Positions 17,735 to 30,974 of a stretch of 64,000 bases of DNA are shown here, in pieces. Location of the stretch: NCBI RefSeq assembly GCF_008633915.1, contig NZ_VJNV01000032.1, positions 53,249 to 117,248 on the forward strand. The letters are read 5' to 3'. The notes beneath the pieces are model-generated. The model saw nothing but the letters and a program-made list of their open reading frames with translations, did no database searches and was not told the DNA's origin. The position numbers and the translations under genes were made by a program. The stretch is from Campylobacter sp. LR291e (GTDB taxonomy: Bacteria; Campylobacterota; Campylobacteria; Campylobacterales; Campylobacteraceae). Numbering within the stretch: the stretch's first letter is position 1; each line of letters opens with the position of its first letter.

Positions 17735-18903
17735 TGCCAAATTTTAGAACAAAATATCTAAAATCCTTAACTTTGCCCTTTGAAAAAAAGGGCATTTCTT
17801 TTTTATTTAGTGCTAAAAATTCATCAGTTACGCTTATTTTAACCAAATTTAACGATGAAAAATTTTTTTTACAAATCAAAAAAGAAAAAGATTATTTTAT
17901 AATCAAGGCAGATAAGCATTCTAAGCCTTCAAAAATAGGGCTTTTGCAAGAGGCCTTGGTTTTGTTTAGGGATGAGTTTTGTGATAATATAATTGATAGT
18001 GCAATTTGTGTTAAAAATAATAATCTAACAAGTAAAACTCCATTAATAGCAAGTGATTTTAACGAGCTTTTACAAAGGATTAAAGATAAAAAAATTTATG
18101 TAGAAATAGGCTTTGGTTCGGGTCGTCATTTGCTTTTTTTAGCTAAAAAAAATCCGGAAATTTTAATACTTGGCGTTGAAATTTATAATCCTAGTTTAAA
18201 TCAAGTTGCAAAATTAGCTAAGTTTCAAAATTTAAATAATATCTTGCTTATTCAAAGCGATGCAAGGCTTTTATTAAACGTTTTGACTAGCAATAGTGTT
18301 GAAAAAATTTTCTTGCATTTTCCTGTTCCTTGGGATAAAAAGCCACACCGAAGGGTTGTAAGTAAGGAATTTTGCAAAGAGGTTGCAAGGGTTTTAATTG
18401 ATAATGGAAAATTTGAGTTAAGGACTGATAGTTTTGAGTACCTTGATTTTACTTTAAAACAATTTTTAAGCTTTAAAAAGCATGAAATTTTAATTAATAA
18501 AAATGTGGATTTAGAAATTTCAAGCAAGTATGAAGATAGGTGGAAAAAGCAAGAAAAGGATATTTATGATTTAATAGTATCAAAGATAAGTAGCGATGAA
18601 AAAAAGGTAGAACTTGAAAAATTTAATATAGAAGAGATTAAGCTTAATAAAGAAAAATTAGCAAATTTTGCAAAAAATTTTTCTAAGCAAAAATTTAAAG
18701 AAGATGATTTTTTTTTAAATTTAGAAAGCATTTATGAAACTAAAGAAAATTTTGTTTTAAAGATAGCCTTTGGGGACTTCAATAAGCCAGAACATAGTTA
18801 TTTATTACTTAGCGATAAGATTGAATTTATTCTTAATGAACCCTTTAAAACTCACGCAAATTTAAAAGCCTTGCATTTTTTGAGAAAGATTCTTGAATTT
18901 TAA
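17734..18903 (+). CDS. trmB: tRNA (guanine-N7)-methyltransferase, epsilonproteobacterial long form
   Basis: TrmB methylates G46 in the tRNA variable loop. The catalytic core (about residues 120-290) contains the SAM-binding YVEIGFGSGRHLLFLAKKNP, the acidic EIYNPSLNQ and the family hallmark IFLHFPVPWDKKPHRRV. At 389 residues it is much longer than the roughly 210-240 residues of most bacterial TrmB proteins; extra N-terminal (about 115) and C-terminal (about 95) parts flank the core, as in Campylobacter and Helicobacter homologues. Its ATG overlaps the preceding stop by one base (TAATG). Confidence 0.88.
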   Translation: MPNFRTKYLKSLTLPFEKKGISFLFSAKNSSVTLILTKFNDEKFFLQIKKEKDYFIIKADKHSKPSKIGLLQEALVLFRDEFCDNIIDSAICVKNNNLTSKTPLIASDFNELLQRIKDKKIYVEIGFGSGRHLLFLAKKNPEILILGVEIYNPSLNQVAKLAKFQNLNNILLIQSDARLLLNVLTSNSVEKIFLHFPVPWDKKPHRRVVSKEFCKEVARVLIDNGKFELRTDSFEYLDFTLKQFLSFKKHEILINKNVDLEISSKYEDRWKKQEKDIYDLIVSKISSDEKKVELEKFNIEEIKLNKEKLANFAKNFSKQKFKEDDFFLNLESIYETKENFVLKIAFGDFNKPEHSYLLLSDKIEFILNEPFKTHANLKALHFLRKILEF

Positions 18904-18938
18904 GCAAAAACAAAACAAAATTATAGCAAAGGAAAAAG

Positions 18939-19604
18939 ATGTCAAATTTCATAGTAGCACAAAAACTTTCACTAGGTTATGACGAGCTTGTTATTAAAGA
19001 GGCTAGTTTTATCTTTAATAAGGATGATTTTGTTTTTATCACAGGTAAAAGTGGAAGTGGAAAAAGCACGCTTTTAAAGTCTTTTTATGGGGACTTAGAC
19101 CTGCTTTCTGGTCAGCTTGAAGTGTGTGGGGCATCTATGAAACATATAGGAAATAATGAGCTTTTAAAACTTAGGCAAAGGATAGGTATTATTTTTCAAG
19201 ATTATAGATTAATCCAAGAAATGAGCGTGGCAAAAAATGTTATGTTACCTTTAATGATAAAGGGTTATAGTAAGAAAATTTGCCAAGAGCAAGCTGCTAA
19301 GCTTTTAAAACATGTAAATTTAACCTTTAAGGCCGATAAAATGCCTGACCAGCTTTCTGGTGGAGAACAACAAAGGGTTGCAATGGCAAGAGCTTTAGCA
19401 CATAATCCTAAGCTTTTGTTGTGTGATGAGCCTACTGGGAATTTGGACGAGTACTCCTCAGATATTATATGGACTTTGTTAAAATCAGCTAGAGAGTTAT
19501 TAGGAACCTGTGTTGTAGTGGTTACTCATAGAATTCCAAGCAATCTAAGGGTAAATTATAGACGTTTTAATATAGACAATGGAAACATGCATGAAATCTC
19601 TTAG
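18939..19604 (+). CDS. ftsE: Cell-division ATP-binding protein FtsE
   Basis: The 221-residue ABC ATPase has Walker A TGKSGSGKST (about 35-44), Q-loop IGIIFQDYRLI, signature LSGGEQQRVAMARAL and Walker B LLLCDEPTGNLD. With FtsX it forms a membrane complex that activates amidases through an EnvC-type coiled-coil protein; both partners follow directly, which fixes the assignment over a generic transporter. An AAAGGA site precedes the ATG. The last 14 bases are shared with the beginning of ftsX. Confidence 0.92.
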   Translation: MSNFIVAQKLSLGYDELVIKEASFIFNKDDFVFITGKSGSGKSTLLKSFYGDLDLLSGQLEVCGASMKHIGNNELLKLRQRIGIIFQDYRLIQEMSVAKNVMLPLMIKGYSKKICQEQAAKLLKHVNLTFKADKMPDQLSGGEQQRVAMARALAHNPKLLLCDEPTGNLDEYSSDIIWTLLKSARELLGTCVVVVTHRIPSNLRVNYRRFNIDNGNMHEIS

Positions 19605-20393
19605 AACGCATTTAGCCCTTATTTTACCATTGCTTTTTATGATGTTTGCCTTTGAATTTGTCTTTATTACAAATGCTACTATAAAGCATTATGAAAATAT
19701 AGTAAATAAGGACTATAACATTATAGTTACAAGCACTATAGCGCTTGATGAAAAAAATATAAAATCAAAGGTAAGTTCTTTTATAAGTATGAGCTTACTT
19801 GATCCAAAGGATTTAATAGATAGGCTTAAAAAGGATGTTTCTGAAAAAAATTTAAAGCTTTTAAGAAGTTCTTTACCTAAATTTTATAGCCTTAAACTTG
19901 ATTATTTACCTACTCAAAGTGAACTTGAAAACATAGAAAAACAATTACTTAGTATTAATGGCATAAACAAGGTAGAAACATTCGCAAAAACGCATAATAA
20001 AATTTATTCTTTGCTTGTCTTAATAGAAATGATTCTTTGGTCCTTTCTTTTTATAATCATACTTTTAAGCTTTGTTTTATTTTTAAAACAAATGCGAATT
20101 TGGCTTTATGAACACACTCAAAGGGTGGAGATTATGTGTTTATTTGGGGCTCCTTTTTGGTTTCGTTCTTTTATGCTTTATAAAATAGTCTTTTTAGATT
20201 GTTTAATCGCCTTTTTAATTTTACTTGGATTTTTTACCCAATTTTATAATCTATCCATAGTACAAGAAAGCTTAAAAAGCGTAGATATAGAACTTCCTCC
20301 TATAAATTTTTTCATTGATTTAGGAATTATTTTTGTAGCTACCTTAATAGTTTCTTTATTTTGTGTAAATTCTGTTATGTTTAGGGTTAAAAA

Positions 20394-20397
<4 letters not shown>
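19591..20397 (+). CDS. ftsX: Cell-division permease-like protein FtsX
   Basis: The product has an N-terminal membrane segment (LALILPLLFMMFAFEFVFI), a periplasmic domain of about 115 residues, and three C-terminal segments beginning near ILWSFLFIIILLSFVLFL, the four-segment layout of FtsX. The motif RVEIMCLFGAPFWFRSFMLYK is characteristic. I prefer the ATG at 19591 because GGAAACA lies just upstream and MKSLRTH suits a membrane protein start; an in-frame ATG at 19579 would add four residues. The periplasmic loop would contact the activator encoded next, which begins with a 4-bp overlap. Confidence 0.88.
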
Positions 20398-22345
<1,948 letters not shown>

Positions 22346-22354
22346 GGAGAAAAA

Positions 22355-22573
22355 ATGCAAAGAATTGAAGAAGTTGTGGCAAAAGCACTTAAAAAAATGA
22401 ATGATGACAGGTATAAACTTGCCCTTGTTGTTGCAAAAAGGGCGGAACAATTAGCACAAGGTGCACAGCCTTTAATCGAATTTGATAAGACAAAAATGAA
22501 GTTAGCAGACCTTGCACTTTTTGAGATTGCCGAGGGCAAAATTACTTTAGAGGGCTTAGTTGAAAACACTTGA
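22355..22573 (+). CDS. rpoZ: RNA polymerase omega subunit
   Basis: The 72-residue product matches epsilonproteobacterial omega: [31 protein letters not shown], then a short acidic tail ending [11 protein letters not shown]. Omega clamps the beta-prime C terminus and aids assembly. The first part holds the conserved helix that binds beta-prime. Its position between pyrH and spoT supports the call, since rpoZ-spoT linkage is widespread. The last 14 bases overlap the TTG start of spoT. Confidence 0.92.
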   Translation: MQRIEEVVAKALKKMNDDRYKLALVVAKRAEQLAQGAQPLIEFDKTKMKLADLALFEIAEGKITLEGLVENT

Positions 22574-24752
22574 TGAAGAATTATTTCTTGAAGACTTAGT
22601 TGAAGAGGTTAAAAATTGTAAAGACCTTGAAGGTGCTAGAGAACTTTTATTTAGGGTTTGTGATAAGGATGAATTACTAGAAAAGGCAGTTGATTTTTGC
22701 ATTAGTTCGCACGAAGGACAGGTTAGAAAAAGTGGAGAACCATACGCAGTTCACCCTATCTTAGTGGCTAGTTTAGTAGCATTTTTAAGTGAAAATAAGC
22801 CTACTATTTTGGCTGCACTTTTACATGACGTGATAGAAGATACAGCTTGTAGCGAAGAAGAATTAAGAAATGAATTTGGCTCAGAAGTGCTAAGCCTTGT
22901 TTTAGGGCTTACTAAGATTATTGAAATAAGAGAGGATAATCTTATAGAATCAAATTCAAACAAAAACCTAACTAAATCTGCCCTTACTTTTAGAAATATG
23001 CTACTTGCTAGTGTCAAAGAGGTTGGCGTTTTAATAGTTAAGCTTTGTGATAGACTTCATAATATGCTAACCCTTGATGCACTAAGGGAGGATAAACAAA
23101 AAAGAATTAGCGAAGAAACCCTTGTGGTTTACGCCCCTATAGCTCATAGACTTGGAATTTCAAGCATTAAAAATTATTTAGAGGATTTAAGTTTTAAATA
23201 TTTAATGCCTGATGAGTACTTGCAAATTTTTAATTATATAAACTCAAACGACCAACAAATGCAACTTGGACTTAATGAATTTATTACTAAGATTGAACTT
23301 TTATTTTTAAGTAATGGTTTTAGGCAAGGGACCTTTGAAATTCAAAAGCGTATAAAACATAGTTATTCTATTTATTTAAAAATGCAAAGAAAGGGCGTTG
23401 GGATTGAAGAGGTACTTGACTTGCTTGGGGTTAGAATTTTAGTAGAAAAGATAAGCGATTGTTATTTAGCACTTGGGGTTTTACATACGCATTTTAACCC
23501 TCTTGTATCGCGTTTTAAAGATTATATTGCCTTGCCTAAGCAAAATGGTTATCAAACAATTCACACTACGCTTTTTGATACTAAAAATATTATAGAGGCC
23601 CAAATTCGTACCTTTGATATGCATAAAATCGCAGAATTTGGCATAGCTGCACATTGGAAGTATAAAGAAAGTGGCAATGTGGCTATTCCTAGGCTTGATT
23701 GGTTGAGTGACCTTTCTATGCAAAGTATAAATCATATTAGTGAGGACTATAATGCTGTAGAACTTTATGAGTATGCAAAAGATAGTTTATATGTTGAAGA
23801 CGTGGCTGTTTATTCTCCAAATGGTGAAATTTTTACTTTGCCACGAGGTGCAACCGTGCTTGATTTTGCTTACGAGGTACATACTAAAATAGGACTTCAT
23901 GCAAAAACTGCTTATGTTAATCGTATAAAAGTGCCACTTTTAACTGAGCTTAAAAATGGGGATATTGTTCGTATTGTTACTAGTGATGAGAGTTTTTATA
24001 GGTGTTCTTGGATTGATAGCGTTAAAACCGCAAAGGCAAAGGCTAGTATTAGGGAGTATTGTAGGCAAAAGGCAAAAGAGATTAGTTATCAAAATGCCCT
24101 TAATATACTTTGTTTTATTTTTAGTGAAAAACAAGAACTTATTGAAGAGTGGATTGAAAAGGAAAATTTAAGTCGCAGAATTCGCCAAATTTCAGAAAGT
24201 CAATCAAATTTAAAAGATGTGGTAAACATACTTAAAAAATACGGCAAAAAGTCTTATTTTTTCAATAAATATGATATTAGAGAACAAAAAATAGGCAATT
24301 GCATTTTTTATGCAAATCATAAAATTTCAAATGTGGAATTTGAGTATTGCTGTCATCCAAAAAAGGGCGATGATATAATAGCCTTTGTTAAAAATTCAGT
24401 AGCTAGCATACACCATAAGCTTTGTACTAGGGCAGGAAAAATGCTTGATGAAAATAAAGAAATGGTTTTTATAAAATGGGATTTAGATACGCAAAAAAGT
24501 TATAAAATGATTTTTTCTTTAGAAAATAAAAAAGGCGTATTAGCCGAATTTTTAAATTTACTTGCTAAAATGCAAATAAATTTATTGACGATTAATCTTT
24601 CAAGCGTAAATTCTATGGCTGATTATTTTGAAATAACCATGGAAATACCTGAGAATGTCAAGGTAAAAAAGATACGCGAAAGACTTGAAACGCGTTGTAA
24701 AATTTTAGATTTTGTGTATTTAAATGACGCATATAAAGAAAGTTCTATTTAG
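22560..24752 (+). CDS. spoT: Bifunctional (p)ppGpp synthetase/hydrolase (RelA/SpoT)
   Basis: This is the stringent-response enzyme and, in Campylobacter, normally the only long one. The 730-residue protein has an HD hydrolase domain ([14 protein letters not shown] and [11 protein letters not shown], about residues 60-90), a synthetase domain ([19 protein letters not shown] and [20 protein letters not shown], about 285-335), a TGS domain ([22 protein letters not shown], near 420) and a C-terminal ACT domain ([20 protein letters not shown]). HD residues appear intact, so both activities are expected. The start is a TTG inside the end of rpoZ, which gives translational coupling. Confidence 0.95.
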   Translation: MKTLDEELFLEDLVEEVKNCKDLEGARELLFRVCDKDELLEKAVDFCISSHEGQVRKSGEPYAVHPILVASLVAFLSENKPTILAALLHDVIEDTACSEEELRNEFGSEVLSLVLGLTKIIEIREDNLIESNSNKNLTKSALTFRNMLLASVKEVGVLIVKLCDRLHNMLTLDALREDKQKRISEETLVVYAPIAHRLGISSIKNYLEDLSFKYLMPDEYLQIFNYINSNDQQMQLGLNEFITKIELLFLSNGFRQGTFEIQKRIKHSYSIYLKMQRKGVGIEEVLDLLGVRILVEKISDCYLALGVLHTHFNPLVSRFKDYIALPKQNGYQTIHTTLFDTKNIIEAQIRTFDMHKIAEFGIAAHWKYKESGNVAIPRLDWLSDLSMQSINHISEDYNAVELYEYAKDSLYVEDVAVYSPNGEIFTLPRGATVLDFAYEVHTKIGLHAKTAYVNRIKVPLLTELKNGDIVRIVTSDESFYRCSWIDSVKTAKAKASIREYCRQKAKEISYQNALNILCFIFSEKQELIEEWIEKENLSRRIRQISESQSNLKDVVNILKKYGKKSYFFNKYDIREQKIGNCIFYANHKISNVEFEYCCHPKKGDDIIAFVKNSVASIHHKLCTRAGKMLDENKEMVFIKWDLDTQKSYKMIFSLENKKGVLAEFLNLLAKMQINLLTINLSSVNSMADYFEITMEIPENVKVKKIRERLETRCKILDFVYLNDAYKESSI

Positions 24753-24760
24753 GAGTGGGT

Positions 24761-25966
24761 ATGGATTTGGGCAATATTTTTGCAGAACTTAAAAGAGGTT
24801 GTGCTGAAATAATTGATGAAGAAAAGATTAAAACTTTGATTGAAAATTATTATGAAAAGGGCGAAAATTTCTTTGTTAAGCTTGGTTTTGACCCAACAGC
24901 CCCTGACTTGCATTTAGGACATAGCGTAGTTTTAACAAAATTAGCCTTTTTACAAAAGCATGGGGCTATAGTATATTTTTTAATAGGTGATTTTACAGCA
25001 CAAATTGGAGACCCAACTGGTAAAAATGTAACAAGAAAAAGACTTAACAAAGAAGAGGTTTTAAAAAATGCTAAGACTTATGAAGAACAGGTATTTAAAA
25101 TTTTAGATAAAGATAAAACTAAAATTTGCTTTAACTCTGAGTGGATAAATGCTTTAGGAACGTCCGGTTTAATCGAACTTAGTTCTACTTTTAGCGTAGC
25201 TAGAATGCTTGAAAGGGATGATTTTACTAAAAGATTTAAAGAACAAAGCCCTATAAGTATTTGTGAATTTTTATACCCTTTACTTCAAGGCTATGATAGC
25301 GTGGCTTTAAAATGTGATATAGAAATGGGTGGGACAGACCAAAAATTTAATCTTTTAATGGGTAGGCACCTACAAAGAATTTATAACACTCAAAAACAAC
25401 AAGCCGTTATTATGATGCCTTTACTTGAAGGGCTTGACGGGGTTAATAAAATGAGTAAGAGTTTAGGAAATTATGTAGGGCTTACTCAAAATCCAAACGA
25501 AATGTATGCAAGGCTTTTAAGCATTAGTGATGAGTTAATGTTAAAATATTACGAACTTTTAAGTTCTAAGAGTTTGGCTGAATTTGAAGAGATAAAAGAA
25601 AATATTAAAAATAATTTTTTACACCCAAAAAAGGCAAAGGAAAATTTAGCCCTTGAAATAGTTACAAGGTATTATAATGAAGATTTAGCAAAACTTGCAA
25701 AGGATGAATTTGATAAGGTCCATTCTCAAAATGCCTTGCCAAGTGATATAAAAGAATTTGAAATTAGTGGTGAAATTTGGATAGCTAAGGCCTTAGTAGA
25801 ATGTGCTTTGTGCCATTCAACTTCTGCTGCAAGACGTGATATAATAGCAAATGCAGTTAGCATAAATTCACAAAAAATAAAAGATGAACAAATGAAACTT
25901 AAAGCAGGTGAGTATATCTTACAAATAGGCAAGAGAAAATTTGCAAAATTAAAGGTAATTCAATGA
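24761..25966 (+). CDS. tyrS: Tyrosyl-tRNA synthetase
   Basis: The class I synthetase charges tRNA-Tyr. The HIGH-like motif [10 protein letters not shown] lies near residue 44, the tyrosine-binding QGYDSVALK and [15 protein letters not shown] in the middle, KMSKSLGN near 230, and a C-terminal S4 domain. ATG 24761 (401 residues) is chosen because AGGAG at 24751-24755 sits five bases upstream and overlaps the alternative GTG at 24755. The gene is in the spoT operon with an 8-bp gap and overlaps the next ORF by 4 bp. Confidence 0.95.
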   Translation: MDLGNIFAELKRGCAEIIDEEKIKTLIENYYEKGENFFVKLGFDPTAPDLHLGHSVVLTKLAFLQKHGAIVYFLIGDFTAQIGDPTGKNVTRKRLNKEEVLKNAKTYEEQVFKILDKDKTKICFNSEWINALGTSGLIELSSTFSVARMLERDDFTKRFKEQSPISICEFLYPLLQGYDSVALKCDIEMGGTDQKFNLLMGRHLQRIYNTQKQQAVIMMPLLEGLDGVNKMSKSLGNYVGLTQNPNEMYARLLSISDELMLKYYELLSSKSLAEFEEIKENIKNNFLHPKKAKENLALEIVTRYYNEDLAKLAKDEFDKVHSQNALPSDIKEFEISGEIWIAKALVECALCHSTSAARRDIIANAVSINSQKIKDEQMKLKAGEYILQIGKRKFAKLKVIQ

Positions 25967-27054
25967 GTTTTAAACCCTTAACTATAGGAAAGCATACTAT
26001 AAAATATCCCATTTTTCAAGGTGGAATGGGGCTTGGCATTAGTTGGGATAGATTAGCTAGTGCTGTGTCTTTAAATGGAGGGCTTGGTATTATTTCTTCT
26101 GTAGGAACTGGATATTATGAGAATTTAAGCCATATTAGCAAGGAATTTAACTCAAAGCCTTATGGTAGTAATAATTTTTATTCAAGAAATGGACTTAAAG
26201 CCATTATTGATAATGCTAGAAAGGTTTGTGGAAACGCACCTTTGGGTTGTAATATTTTATGTGCTAGTAATGATTATGCAAGGATTGCAAGGGATGCTTG
26301 TGAGCTTGGTTTTAATGTTATTATTTCTGGGGCTGGCTTGCCTACAAATTTACCTGAGTTTACAATGGGTTTTGAAGATGTCGCACTTGTACCTATAATC
26401 TCATCTGCTAAGGCCTTAAAAATTATCTGTAAACGTTGGCAAGCTCGCTATAATCGTTTGCCTGATGCTGTTGTTTTAGAAGGTCCAAAAAGTGGAGGTC
26501 ATCAGGGTTTTACTTATGAACAATGCCTTGATATAAATTATCAACTTGAAAATTTAATTAAGCCTGTTGTAGAAGAGGCTAAAAATTGGGGGTCCTTTCC
26601 TATAATAGTAGCTGGTGGAATTTGGGATAAAAAAGATATAGAAAATGTTTTAAATTTGGGTGCTAGTGGCGTACAAATGGGAACTCGTTTTATAGGTACC
26701 TTTGAATGCGATGCAAGTGATGATTTTAAGCAAGTTTTGATTAATTGCAAAAAAGAAGACATAGAACTTATAAAATCTCCTGTTGGATACCCAGCTCGCG
26801 GTATTAGGACAAATTTATTAAATTTAGTGGATAAAAGAATGGGACCTAAGATAAATTGTGTTAGTAATTGCGTAGCACCTTGTGGGCGAGGTAAGGAGGC
26901 TACAAAGGTTGGTTATTGTATAGCTGATAGGCTTTATGATGCCTATGCGGGCAAAAAAGAAACGGGACTTTTCTTTACGGGTGCCAATGGCTATCGTTTG
27001 AAAGAATTAATTTCAGTGAAAGAATTAATGGATAAACTTGTGAATGGTGAGTAG
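25963..27054 (+). CDS. Nitronate monooxygenase-family FMN enzyme (Cj1270c-like)
   Basis: The 363-residue TIM-barrel flavoprotein carries the family motifs [20 protein letters not shown] (about 17-36), the catalytic-type histidine in [40 protein letters not shown] and a cysteine-bearing stretch [20 protein letters not shown] near the C terminus. Related enzymes oxidise nitronates or act as enoyl reductases (FabK-like); the real substrate is not known. The Cys-rich C-terminal insert is an unusual addition compared with standard nitronate monooxygenases. Starts with a 4-bp ATGA overlap after tyrS. Confidence 0.82.
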   Translation: MSFKPLTIGKHTIKYPIFQGGMGLGISWDRLASAVSLNGGLGIISSVGTGYYENLSHISKEFNSKPYGSNNFYSRNGLKAIIDNARKVCGNAPLGCNILCASNDYARIARDACELGFNVIISGAGLPTNLPEFTMGFEDVALVPIISSAKALKIICKRWQARYNRLPDAVVLEGPKSGGHQGFTYEQCLDINYQLENLIKPVVEEAKNWGSFPIIVAGGIWDKKDIENVLNLGASGVQMGTRFIGTFECDASDDFKQVLINCKKEDIELIKSPVGYPARGIRTNLLNLVDKRMGPKINCVSNCVAPCGRGKEATKVGYCIADRLYDAYAGKKETGLFFTGANGYRLKELISVKELMDKLVNGE

Positions 27055-29008
27055 GGTTTTATTACTTAGTTTAATATTATTCAATTTTCTTTTTGCTACT
27101 TATGAAAAGGAATTAACATCTTTTGATGATAATTTTATAACTTCTAACCCTGACACGCAAACTAAGTATCACCAACAACTCAAAAGCCTATATATACAAA
27201 GTGTTATAAGGGATGATGAAAGTACTAAGCTAGAAATTTTAAAAAGATTAGTGGTAAGTTCAAATACCTTAAATTTAAGCGATGAAAGCTATGTTAGTGA
27301 GCTTGAAGAAAGTGGGGTAAGTGCTGAAAATATCAATAATTTAAAAAAAGCTACAAAATCACTTAATACTCAAAAAAAAGAAAATGAGACTACTCAAAAC
27401 ACAAATTCAAAACTACCAGATAATAGTATAATAGCCCTAAATTCAAGCACTTCAAAAAATTCGCAAAAGATAATTTATATTTTAAATGCTAAAAAAAATG
27501 ATACAGGCGTGGAATTTAGTTTAAATACTAAGATAGATAAAGATGATTTAAAAAGCTTTGTGCTAGATGAAAAAGGTAATTATAGACATATTACTGATTT
27601 AAGTGGTGTTTTTGAAAGCGTTAGAAAGGATTTTACTTATGAAGATTACTCCATAGTAATATCTCAATATAACCCAAAAACCATTCGTATAGTAGTAAGG
27701 GCAAAGGAAAAAATTAATGTAGAATTTAAATTTAATGAAAATAAGGTTAATCTTTTAGCTAGTTTTGATAAGAAAGAAGTTAAAAAAGAAAGTGAAGTTA
27801 AAAAGGTAAAAAAAGAAGAAAAGCCAAAAGAAGAAAAAAAGCCTGAAAAAAAAGATGTTAAAAAAGAAAATTCAAACCTTTATGTTTTAAGTGTAGATAA
27901 AGAAAATGAGGGCGTGTTATTAAAATTAAATCAAAAATTAGATAATGATGAAATAAATATTAGCACTACAAAGGACTCAAAGTATTATCGTTATATTTAT
28001 TCTTTTGAAGGTATTTTAGAAGGTGGTCGTAAAAATTATGAATTTAAGGATAAATTTATTACTATCACTCAGTTTACTCCACAAATTGTTCGTATAGTTT
28101 TAAGTTCTATTAAAGAAGAAAAAATTTTTAAAGAACTCAGTGATAAAAGTTTAATTTTAGCCTTTTCAAATACTAAAAGTACTACAAAAAGCACTAAAAC
28201 TCAAGGTAAAGAAAAAACACAAAAAAAGACCCAAAGCAAAGAAAAAAAGCAGGATGAAGAAGAAGTTGTCGTTACAAAAACTATCTCAAAGGGTGGTAAA
28301 AATACTCTAAGTTCTGCTTATAAGGCAACCAAGCTTATAGTAATTGATGCTGGGCATGGTGGCAAAGATGCTGGGGCTGTTAATAACAAGGTAAAATTAA
28401 AAGAAAAGGATATAGTTTTAAATACGGCCTTAAAGCTTGGAAATGAGCTTAAAAAAAGGGGCTATAAGGTGCTTTACACTAGAAGTAAGGATAATTTTAT
28501 AAATTTAAGAACTAGGACAAAGTATGCAAATGATAAAAAGGCAGATTTGTTTTTATCAATACACGCAAACGCTGCACCAACGCAAGATAAGGCTAAGGCT
28601 ATGGAAGGGGTTGAAACCTTTTTCTTATCTCCTGCTAGAAGTGAACGCAGTAAAAAGGTCGCTGAGAAGGAAAATCAAGGCGATTTAGAAGAGGTTAATT
28701 ATTTTTCTAAGCAAAATATTTTACACTTTTTAAACCGCGAAAAAATAATTGCCTCAAATAAATTAGCAATCGATATACAAAAAAGCGTTTTATCAAATAC
28801 TAGGCAAAAATATAAGGTAGTTGATGGAGGAGTAAGAGAGGCACCATTTTGGGTCTTAGTTGGGGCTCAAATGCCAGCGATTTTATTAGAGATTGGCTAT
28901 ATTTCTCATCCAAGCGAATCAAAAAGAATAGCAAATAAGAATTTCCAAGACCTATTAGCAAGAGGGATTGCTGATGGGGTTGAAAATTATTTTTATCATA
29001 ATAAATGA
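27044..29008 (+). CDS. amiA: N-acetylmuramoyl-L-alanine amidase with two AMIN-like domains
   Basis: A signal peptide ([18 protein letters not shown]) precedes a helical/linker region, two similar AMIN-like domains (about 145-245 and 285-378; compare [20 protein letters not shown] with [20 protein letters not shown]), a Lys/Glu-rich linker between them and an Amidase_3 catalytic domain from about 425 ([41 protein letters not shown]). Zinc ligands His, Glu, His and the final Glu are present. It cleaves the peptide from MurNAc to separate daughter cells in the periplasm; C. jejuni AmiA is the likely equivalent. It overlaps the previous gene by 11 bp. Confidence 0.93.
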   Translation: MVSRVLLLSLILFNFLFATYEKELTSFDDNFITSNPDTQTKYHQQLKSLYIQSVIRDDESTKLEILKRLVVSSNTLNLSDESYVSELEESGVSAENINNLKKATKSLNTQKKENETTQNTNSKLPDNSIIALNSSTSKNSQKIIYILNAKKNDTGVEFSLNTKIDKDDLKSFVLDEKGNYRHITDLSGVFESVRKDFTYEDYSIVISQYNPKTIRIVVRAKEKINVEFKFNENKVNLLASFDKKEVKKESEVKKVKKEEKPKEEKKPEKKDVKKENSNLYVLSVDKENEGVLLKLNQKLDNDEINISTTKDSKYYRYIYSFEGILEGGRKNYEFKDKFITITQFTPQIVRIVLSSIKEEKIFKELSDKSLILAFSNTKSTTKSTKTQGKEKTQKKTQSKEKKQDEEEVVVTKTISKGGKNTLSSAYKATKLIVIDAGHGGKDAGAVNNKVKLKEKDIVLNTALKLGNELKKRGYKVLYTRSKDNFINLRTRTKYANDKKADLFLSIHANAAPTQDKAKAMEGVETFFLSPARSERSKKVAEKENQGDLEEVNYFSKQNILHFLNREKIIASNKLAIDIQKSVLSNTRQKYKVVDGGVREAPFWVLVGAQMPAILLEIGYISHPSESKRIANKNFQDLLARGIADGVENYFYHNK

Positions 29009-30834
29009 AAAAAGCGAATTTAGTTTTTAAGGATAATACCCCCTTTTCGCTTGATTTTAACGACTTTTATTTTAACTCACAAAATAGTATAAATGAAAGG
29101 GAATTTGTTTATACAAGAGCCTTTGAATTTGATACAAAAGAACAATTTATCATAGCAGAAACAGGCTTTGGCCTAGGCTTAAATTTCTTTTTAACATTAA
29201 AGCATTTTTTAAGCTTAAAAAATAGACCAAAACGACTTTTTTATGTAAGCGTTGAAGGTTTTTATATAGAAAAACACATTTTAAAAGAGTGCTATGAAAG
29301 GCTTGGAATTTACAATGAATTTAAAGAATACATAGATAAATTTTTAGAATTTTATCCACCTTGTAAAAGGGGCTATTATCGTTTTTATTTTAAGGATATT
29401 TTTTTAGACTTAATCTTTGATGATATAAGTGTTTTAAGTAATTTAGATTTTAAGGCTAATGTGTGGTATTTAGATGGCTTTTCTCCTAGTAAAAATGAAG
29501 AAATGTTTAGTGAAAATACCATTAAAAATTTAAGCAAACTTTGTTTAAAAAATGCCATAATTTGTACCTATAGTGCTTCTTCTAAGGTAAAAAATATACT
29601 TTTAAAATATGACTTTGAAATTCAAAAAATAAAAAGTTTTCATAAAAGAGAAATGTTAAGGGCTTTTTTTAAAAAAGAAAGTGAAATTTTAGAAAAAGAA
29701 AATTATTTTTCAAGGCTTCTTTCAAATATAAGTGGCAAAAAAATAGCTATCATAGGGGCAGGTATTAGTGGAACTAGTTTAGCTTATGAGTTAAGCTTAA
29801 GGGGTTTTGAAATTAGCATTTTTGAAAAAAATGAAATTTTAGAAGAAGGTACTAGTTATAATGAAAGTGGAATATTAAGTTCTTTGATACTTAAAAAAGG
29901 CGTGGCACTTGGCGAATTTTCGCAGTTTGCTTATATAGAAGCAAGTAGATTTTATAGGCAAATTTTAGGATTAAGCTTTGATGGGGTTATGGAATTTAGC
30001 CATAATGAATTAATGAATAAAAGATTTTTAGATCAAAGGGATAATATTCTATTTTGTATAAATGATAATAAGGCTTTTTTAAAGGATGGTGGAATAATAA
30101 TCCCAAAAAAAATAGTAAAAAATTTACTTAAATTAAGCAAGGCAAAGCTTTATTTAGGGCATGAATTTAGCTATTTTAAAAAAGATAAAAATTTTAGTTT
30201 GTATTTTAAAAATGCAGATAAAAGGCCAAATTTTGATATAATAATTTATGCCATGGGTAGTGATACAAAGGATTTTATAAATTATGATGCTATGAATTTA
30301 AGTAAGGTTAGAGGACAGGTTAGCCACCTAAAGCCCTTTTTAAATACTAAAATCGCCCTTTCTTCAAAGGGTTATATTTGTCCTAAAATAGATAATTTGC
30401 AAGTAATAGGGGCTAGTTATGATAGATTAAATTTAAGCAAGATGCCAAATTTAGAAGATGATAAAGAAAATTTAGAAAATATTAAGGAATTTGTTAAAAT
30501 TTATAATTTAAAACTCATAGGTTCAAAGGTAGGATTTCGTTCTTATTCTAGCGATAGATTTGCAATAATTGGTGCTTTTTATGATGAAGAATTTTACAAA
30601 AATGCTTATAAAGGCTTACTTTGGACAAAACAAAGACCTCAAATTTTGCCAAAAAATCATGATAATTTATATTTAAATTTTGGTCATGGTTCAAGGGGGT
30701 TTAGTACAAGTATAATTGCTGCTAGGTATCTTTGTGCCTTAATTTGTAATGAACCATTAGCTATGTTTAAAGAATTTGTACCATACATTCACCCAGCTAG
30801 ATTTTTAATTAGAAAGCTTAAAAAAGGCTTATAA
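29005..30834 (+). CDS. mnmC: Bifunctional tRNA mnm5s2U biosynthesis protein MnmC
   Basis: MnmC completes 5-methylaminomethyl-2-thiouridine at the wobble position. The 609-residue protein has an N-terminal methyltransferase (MnmC2: [42 protein letters not shown]; residues 1-235) and a C-terminal FAD-dependent deacylase (MnmC1: [18 protein letters not shown] at about 249-266, and [19 protein letters not shown] near the end). Both halves look intact and length is normal. It overlaps the amidase stop by 4 bp and closes the long rightward run; 137 bp of promoter-like sequence follow before hydA. Confidence 0.92.
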   Translation: MKKANLVFKDNTPFSLDFNDFYFNSQNSINEREFVYTRAFEFDTKEQFIIAETGFGLGLNFFLTLKHFLSLKNRPKRLFYVSVEGFYIEKHILKECYERLGIYNEFKEYIDKFLEFYPPCKRGYYRFYFKDIFLDLIFDDISVLSNLDFKANVWYLDGFSPSKNEEMFSENTIKNLSKLCLKNAIICTYSASSKVKNILLKYDFEIQKIKSFHKREMLRAFFKKESEILEKENYFSRLLSNISGKKIAIIGAGISGTSLAYELSLRGFEISIFEKNEILEEGTSYNESGILSSLILKKGVALGEFSQFAYIEASRFYRQILGLSFDGVMEFSHNELMNKRFLDQRDNILFCINDNKAFLKDGGIIIPKKIVKNLLKLSKAKLYLGHEFSYFKKDKNFSLYFKNADKRPNFDIIIYAMGSDTKDFINYDAMNLSKVRGQVSHLKPFLNTKIALSSKGYICPKIDNLQVIGASYDRLNLSKMPNLEDDKENLENIKEFVKIYNLKLIGSKVGFRSYSSDRFAIIGAFYDEEFYKNAYKGLLWTKQRPQILPKNHDNLYLNFGHGSRGFSTSIIAARYLCALICNEPLAMFKEFVPYIHPARFLIRKLKKGL

Positions 30835-30974
30835 ATTTTCTTCAATTTTTTATTTTTATGTTACTAAATTGCACACAATATAACAAAAATAAACGCTTTA
30901 ACTAGCTTTTAAATGAACTTAGCTTATTATTGTAACTGAAAAGAATATTATATTAAGCAAAAAAAGGAGATATG

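Noticed and set aside
24755..24760. GTG start for tyrS
   Set aside because: The GTG overlaps the AGGAG ribosome site of the ATG at 24761, so it cannot use it.
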